Shown one piece after another: positions 41,404-44,138 of a DNA stretch of 44,138 nucleotides. Positions within the stretch are counted from its first letter, which is position 1, and each line of letters begins with the position of its first letter. The DNA is from Lachnospiraceae bacterium UBA7589 (GTDB lineage Bacteria > Bacillota > Clostridia > Lachnospirales > Lachnospiraceae): the NCBI GenBank assembly GCA_002476495.1, contig DLKL01000016.1:16485-60622 (forward strand), given 5' to 3'. The notes below the pieces were generated by a model. The model was not told the origin of the DNA and did not search any database. It saw only the letters and a list, made by a program, of their open reading frames with translations. A program made the position numbers and the translations under genes.

Positions 41404-42003
41404 ATGAGTAATGTAACTATACGTAAACCAAAGCAGTTAAGAAGCATAGAAAAAAAGCAGCGTATCAAAGCCGCTGCTCTTAAGCTTATGTCCGAAAAAG
41501 GATACCATTCAACCAGTTCCAACGAAATTGTTAAAGAAGCAGGTGTATCCATTGGTACATTTTACTCGTATTTTAAAAATAAAAAGGACTTGTATACCGA
41601 ATTGGTTGAAGATATATATGATGTGGTTCTGGCTCCTGTGGACTTTGACCACGTTCCCGATAATCTTTCTGTTGAAGCTGTTGTTCATTCTTATATAGAA
41701 TCTATTTTTAAAGGGCACGAATACGAAAGCCGATTTCAGTGTGAAATAGCCTCTCTGTCTGAACAGTCAGATGAATTTCGTGCCATAGAAATGAAGCATA
41801 AGGCAAAAGTGACAGAAAGCTTTATTAATATGCTTAATACATACAAAGCCGAAATGAAGGTAAAGGATTTGTATACCACCTCCTACATTTTACTGACATC
41901 AATAGAAGCTATCGTCCATGATACCCAGTTCCATAATAATGGGCAGAATAAAGAAGCTGTAATAAACGAGCTTACAGCCATGATTATAAACTATCTGTTT
42001 TGA
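41404..42003 (+). CDS. TetR-family regulator, ABC module 2
   Basis: A 199-residue TetR regulator. The helix-turn-helix lies at about 20-66 (IVKEAGVSIGTFYSYFKNKKDL), after a basic N-terminal arm (RKPKQLRSIEKKQRIK). The C-terminal half is helical with no recognisable ligand pocket. It is divergently transcribed from module 2, the classic arrangement for a local repressor. The SD is AAAGGAAT. It faces a small peptide gene and a GNAT gene on the other strand, with a weak bidirectional terminator between. Confidence 0.92.
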   Translation: MSNVTIRKPKQLRSIEKKQRIKAAALKLMSEKGYHSTSSNEIVKEAGVSIGTFYSYFKNKKDLYTELVEDIYDVVLAPVDFDHVPDNLSVEAVVHSYIESIFKGHEYESRFQCEIASLSEQSDEFRAIEMKHKAKVTESFINMLNTYKAEMKVKDLYTTSYILLTSIEAIVHDTQFHNNGQNKEAVINELTAMIINYLF

Positions 42004-42022
42004 AATAGTGCTTATTTACAAA

Positions 42023-42047
42023 ATACCGGCAATTTTTCAGCCTGTAT
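42023..42047. terminator. Weak bidirectional hairpin between TetR and the small peptide gene
   Basis: ATACCGGC and GCCTGTAT pair with one mismatch around a 9-base loop. The flanks are TATTTA on the plus side and TTTTG on the minus side. The stem is short, so this is a tentative call. Confidence 0.4.
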
Positions 42048-42130
42048 TATTTACCTAATGCCTGAAATCCCATAACAGCTGCTCCCATACTTGCAAAAAA
42101 AGTTACCAATACCGTTTTAATAATGCTCAT
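42047..42130 (-). CDS. Predicted 27-residue hydrophobic peptide
   Basis: The minus strand encodes MSIIKTVLVTFFASMGAAVM followed by GFQALGK and a stop. A strong SD (GGAGGG) lies ten bases before the ATG. The peptide is one membrane helix with a Lys at each end, a form seen in small membrane modulators and type I toxins. It lies 42 bases after the GNAT gene on the same strand, so co-transcription is likely. The good SD, an intact short frame and the hydrophobic pattern support translation; no family is recognised. Confidence 0.5.
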   Translation of the reverse strand: MSIIKTVLVTFFASMGAAVMGFQALGK

Positions 42131-42172
42131 ATATAATTATCCCTCCATAGTTATACACATTTATCGAACCAT

Positions 42173-42622
42173 TCACATTCTGGTTAATTCAACCAAATAT
42201 TCCGTTGTTCCTTCCTCAAATTGCTTTTTACCTGAATAGTCAAAACCATGCTTTTTATAAAAGGAAATTGCCCGTACATTTTTCTCAAGAGTCCATAGGA
42301 AATTTGCTCCCATATGATTAATGGCAAATTCAATCAATTGATGTCCTATTCCGCTGCTTTGCATACAGGGATCAACATACAATTTACAGATTTCTGTATC
42401 CTTTATCTGAATAAAGCCTCTGATTATGCCATCATCATACACATATGTATTGTTAAATGCATCTGCATTTTTTAAATACTTATCAATGAGGGATACAACC
42501 TGCATTTCATAAAAAGAATACTTCTCATCCTTAAAGATGGGATAGAAATTAATTCTGTTATTAAAAACAATAATCTCTGCAACTCTTGACATATCACATT
42601 CTTTCATTTTTCTTATGTTCAT
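42173..42622 (-). CDS. GNAT-family N-acetyltransferase
   Basis: A 149-residue acetyl-CoA-dependent acetyltransferase. The start ATG at 42622 (MNIRKMKECDM) follows an SD GGAG. The motif A region KLYVDPCMQSSGIGHQLIEF carries the QxxGxG pyrophosphate loop, and ISFYKKHGF is the conserved motif B. The substrate cannot be inferred; relatives acetylate antibiotics, polyamines or protein N-termini. It lies 83 bases downstream of rubrerythrin on the same strand. Confidence 0.9.
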   Translation of the reverse strand: MNIRKMKECDMSRVAEIIVFNNRINFYPIFKDEKYSFYEMQVVSLIDKYLKNADAFNNTYVYDDGIIRGFIQIKDTEICKLYVDPCMQSSGIGHQLIEFAINHMGANFLWTLEKNVRAISFYKKHGFDYSGKKQFEEGTTEYLVELTRM

Positions 42623-42705
42623 TGCCGGTCTCCTTGGTTGGTTATATCGACACTGTTGTCTTGATTTGTGCATAATATACGACTTAATTATTATAAATGT
42701 CTTTA

Positions 42706-43248
42706 TTAATAATTTTCTGCATGTATCTCAAAATAGCTCTGCGGATGATTACATACCGGGCAAATTTCCGGAGCCTTCGTTCCGACTACAATATGTCCAC
42801 AGTTACGGCATTCCCATACCTTTACTTCGCTTTTCTCGAAAACCCTGGCAGTTTCGATATTTTTAAGGAGTGCCCTGTATCTCTCCTCATGATGCTTTTC
42901 GATTTCTCCTACTGCTCTGAATTTTGCAGCCAATTCAGGAAAGCCTTCCTCCTCTGCAGTTTTTGCAAAACCATCATACATATCAGTCCACTCATAATTT
43001 TCACCCTCAGCAGCTACAGCAAGATTTGCTTTGGTGTCACCGATTCCCGCTAATTCCTTAAGCCACATCTTGGCATGCTCTTTCTCATTTTCAGCGGTTT
43101 TTAAGAATAAGGCGGACATTTGCTCATATCCTTCCTTCTTCGCTACAGATGCAAAAAATGTATACTTATTTCTTGCCTGTGATTCTCCTGAGAATGCTTC
43201 CAATAAATTCTTTTCTGTCTGTGTTCCTGCGTATTTGTTTGTTGCCAT
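42706..43248 (-). CDS. Rubrerythrin
   Basis: A 180-residue cytoplasmic peroxidase that protects anaerobes from hydrogen peroxide. Residues 1 to about 135 form the four-helix di-iron domain, with candidate ligands Glu22, Glu55, His58, Glu99 and Glu115. Residues about 145-180 form a rubredoxin-like domain with Cys147, Cys150, Cys163 and Cys166. The start is the ATG at 43248 (MATNKYAGTQTE) behind GGAGG. The gene follows the ACT-domain gene by 40 bases and may be co-transcribed. I see no clear PerR box. Confidence 0.96.
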   Translation of the reverse strand: MATNKYAGTQTEKNLLEAFSGESQARNKYTFFASVAKKEGYEQMSALFLKTAENEKEHAKMWLKELAGIGDTKANLAVAAEGENYEWTDMYDGFAKTAEEEGFPELAAKFRAVGEIEKHHEERYRALLKNIETARVFEKSEVKVWECRNCGHIVVGTKAPEICPVCNHPQSYFEIHAENY

Positions 43249-43288
43249 GTTTTTACCTCCACTTTGTTTACTATTAAACGAAAAAATA

Positions 43289-43657
43289 CTACTCTTCAAT
43301 CTCATATCCTGCTGATTTAAGGATCTCCAATCCCTTTTGATAATTTTCCTTTTTTACCAAAACGTAATCAGTATTATAGGTAGATAAAGTAAAAATCGGA
43401 ATATTATTATCTGCCAGAAGCATAGTAATCCGTGACAATATCCCAATCAGTGAAAAATCAAGGATACCCTGAATCCTAAATGCTTTCCAGCCATCGTCAC
43501 GATTAATCACATTCTCCGGTGCTTCATCCGTAATACATACAAGAGATTTTTCCTCATCTGTTTTCCCGATAAAGCAATATTCTGATTCTGCATTTACAAG
43601 CGAATAATCTTTTACCTGACATACAGAAAAATCCCGGTTAATCTTCTCTATTTTCAC
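43289..43657 (-). CDS. ACT-domain protein of unknown ligand
   Basis: A 122-residue protein with two ACT-like halves. The second contains GWKAFRIQGILDFSLIGILS and NNIPIFTLSTYNTDYVLVKK, the pattern of small stand-alone ACT proteins that bind amino acids (the CASTOR-like or ACT_7 group). I place the start at GTG (43657-43655), eight bases from the SD GGGAGG. The frame extends upstream but lacks an SD. It lies between the EF-hand gene and rubrerythrin on the same strand. The ligand and role are unknown. Confidence 0.85.
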   Translation of the reverse strand: MKIEKINRDFSVCQVKDYSLVNAESEYCFIGKTDEEKSLVCITDEAPENVINRDDGWKAFRIQGILDFSLIGILSRITMLLADNNIPIFTLSTYNTDYVLVKKENYQKGLEILKSAGYEIEE

Positions 43658-43762
43658 TAAAGCTTCCTCCCATAGTTTGTTGAATAGCTTACCTGCTTTC
43701 TCTTTATATATTTTCGCACAAATTCTTACTGAATTCAATAATTACAAAGCTCATTTTTACAA

Positions 43763-44029
43763 TCAAAAATCATAATCATCCGGATCAAGTCCTGCGTCCT
43801 CCAGTGCCTCCCGTCTCTCATCCTCGTCCATATCCTCAAGGTCATCCAAGTCAAGTCCTGACAGGGCAAGGTCAAGCTCCAGATCGGATTCTTCTCCGGA
43901 AACATCATCCACATCATCGTGATTTCCGAACACTACATCATCCATTACAGAATACTCATACGCATTCAGCTTCCCATCTCCATCGAAATCAAAATCATTA
44001 TCATAAAATCTTCCATCTGAACCTAACAT
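43763..44029 (-). CDS. Small acidic EF-hand protein
   Basis: About 88 residues, more than a third of them Asp or Glu. Residues 14-25 (DFDGDGKLNAYE) match the canonical 12-residue EF-hand calcium loop with ligands at positions 1, 3, 5 and 12. The rest is an acidic helical tail (DLALSGLDLDDLEDMDEDE). There is no signal peptide or membrane segment. The start at the ATG at 44029 is nine bases from the SD AGGAGG; earlier ATGs overlap the SD. A single EF-hand in a bacterial cytosolic protein usually pairs with a second one or dimerises. The function is unknown. Confidence 0.75.
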   Translation of the reverse strand: MLGSDGRFYDNDFDFDGDGKLNAYEYSVMDDVVFGNHDDVDDVSGEESDLELDLALSGLDLDDLEDMDEDERREALEDAGLDPDDYDF

Positions 44030-44138
44030 AGTCATCATCCTCCTATTCATCATCCTACTTTGTTTAGCTGCAAACTGTAGTTAAATCTTCAATTCAAAAT
44101 GCAAAATATGTCTGGATTTTATATCCCTTATTCTTACC

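Overview
The window looks like the chromosome of a low-GC, strictly anaerobic Gram-positive bacterium of the Clostridia, most likely a Lachnospiraceae member. This rests on the Firmicute-type ribosomal/RNA-polymerase gene block, lipoprotein signal peptides, strong Shine-Dalgarno (SD) sites with TTG and GTG starts, and the anaerobic enzymes: pyruvate formate-lyase, indolepyruvate:ferredoxin oxidoreductase, FeoAB, hybrid-cluster protein and rubrerythrin. I see no phage, insertion sequence or CRISPR array. The assignment is inference from gene content, not from a database match.

Region 1 (1-12,610, all minus strand): rplJ-rplL, rpoB-rpoC and rpsL-rpsG-fusA. The block has three consensus-like promoters, one each for rplJ, rpoB and rpsL. 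It carries an L10 autoregulatory leader with a terminator, and an rplL-rpoB terminator. A large lipoprotein with a zinc-protease motif sits between rpoC and rpsL. An amidase, not rplK-rplA, lies upstream of rplJ. Region 2 (12,642-14,309): a CwlC-like amidase/SPOR protein and two small XRE regulators.

Region 3 (14,440-25,624): an acyl-CoA ligase-iorB-iorA operon with a Fur/PerR-like palindrome near its transcription start; a divergent Crp/Fnr regulator; a 909-residue fusion of hybrid-cluster protein with DUF438, hemerythrin and PAS domains, convergent with the regulator; and a feoAB fusion gene with a 45-residue Cys-rich partner. Together these look like an iron- and redox-linked metabolic neighbourhood. 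A small lipoprotein follows.

Region 4 (25,739-34,424): tRNA-Gly(CCC), a membrane protein of unknown function, an SDR oxidoreductase, pflB-pflA with an intergenic terminator, and a four-gene set of WYL regulator, small membrane protein, rhodanese/PP-loop fusion and membrane-anchored nuclease.

Region 5 (34,503-42,003): two ATPase plus FtsX-type permease modules in tandem, each with a TetR regulator at the outer edge. Both ABC promoters carry nearly the same 16-base operator exactly between the -35 and -10 boxes. The terminator between the modules looks like a shrunken tRNA. Region 6 (42,047-44,029): a 27-residue hydrophobic peptide not large enough for usual gene calls, a GNAT acetyltransferase, rubrerythrin, an ACT-domain protein and an acidic EF-hand protein.

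No gene-free stretch exceeds about 280 bases. The longest gaps are 26,552-26,830, 11,254-11,497, 12,412-12,641 and 3,281-3,508, and each holds promoters, repeats or terminators that are listed. The gap at 619-816 between rpsL and rpsG shows nothing I can name.
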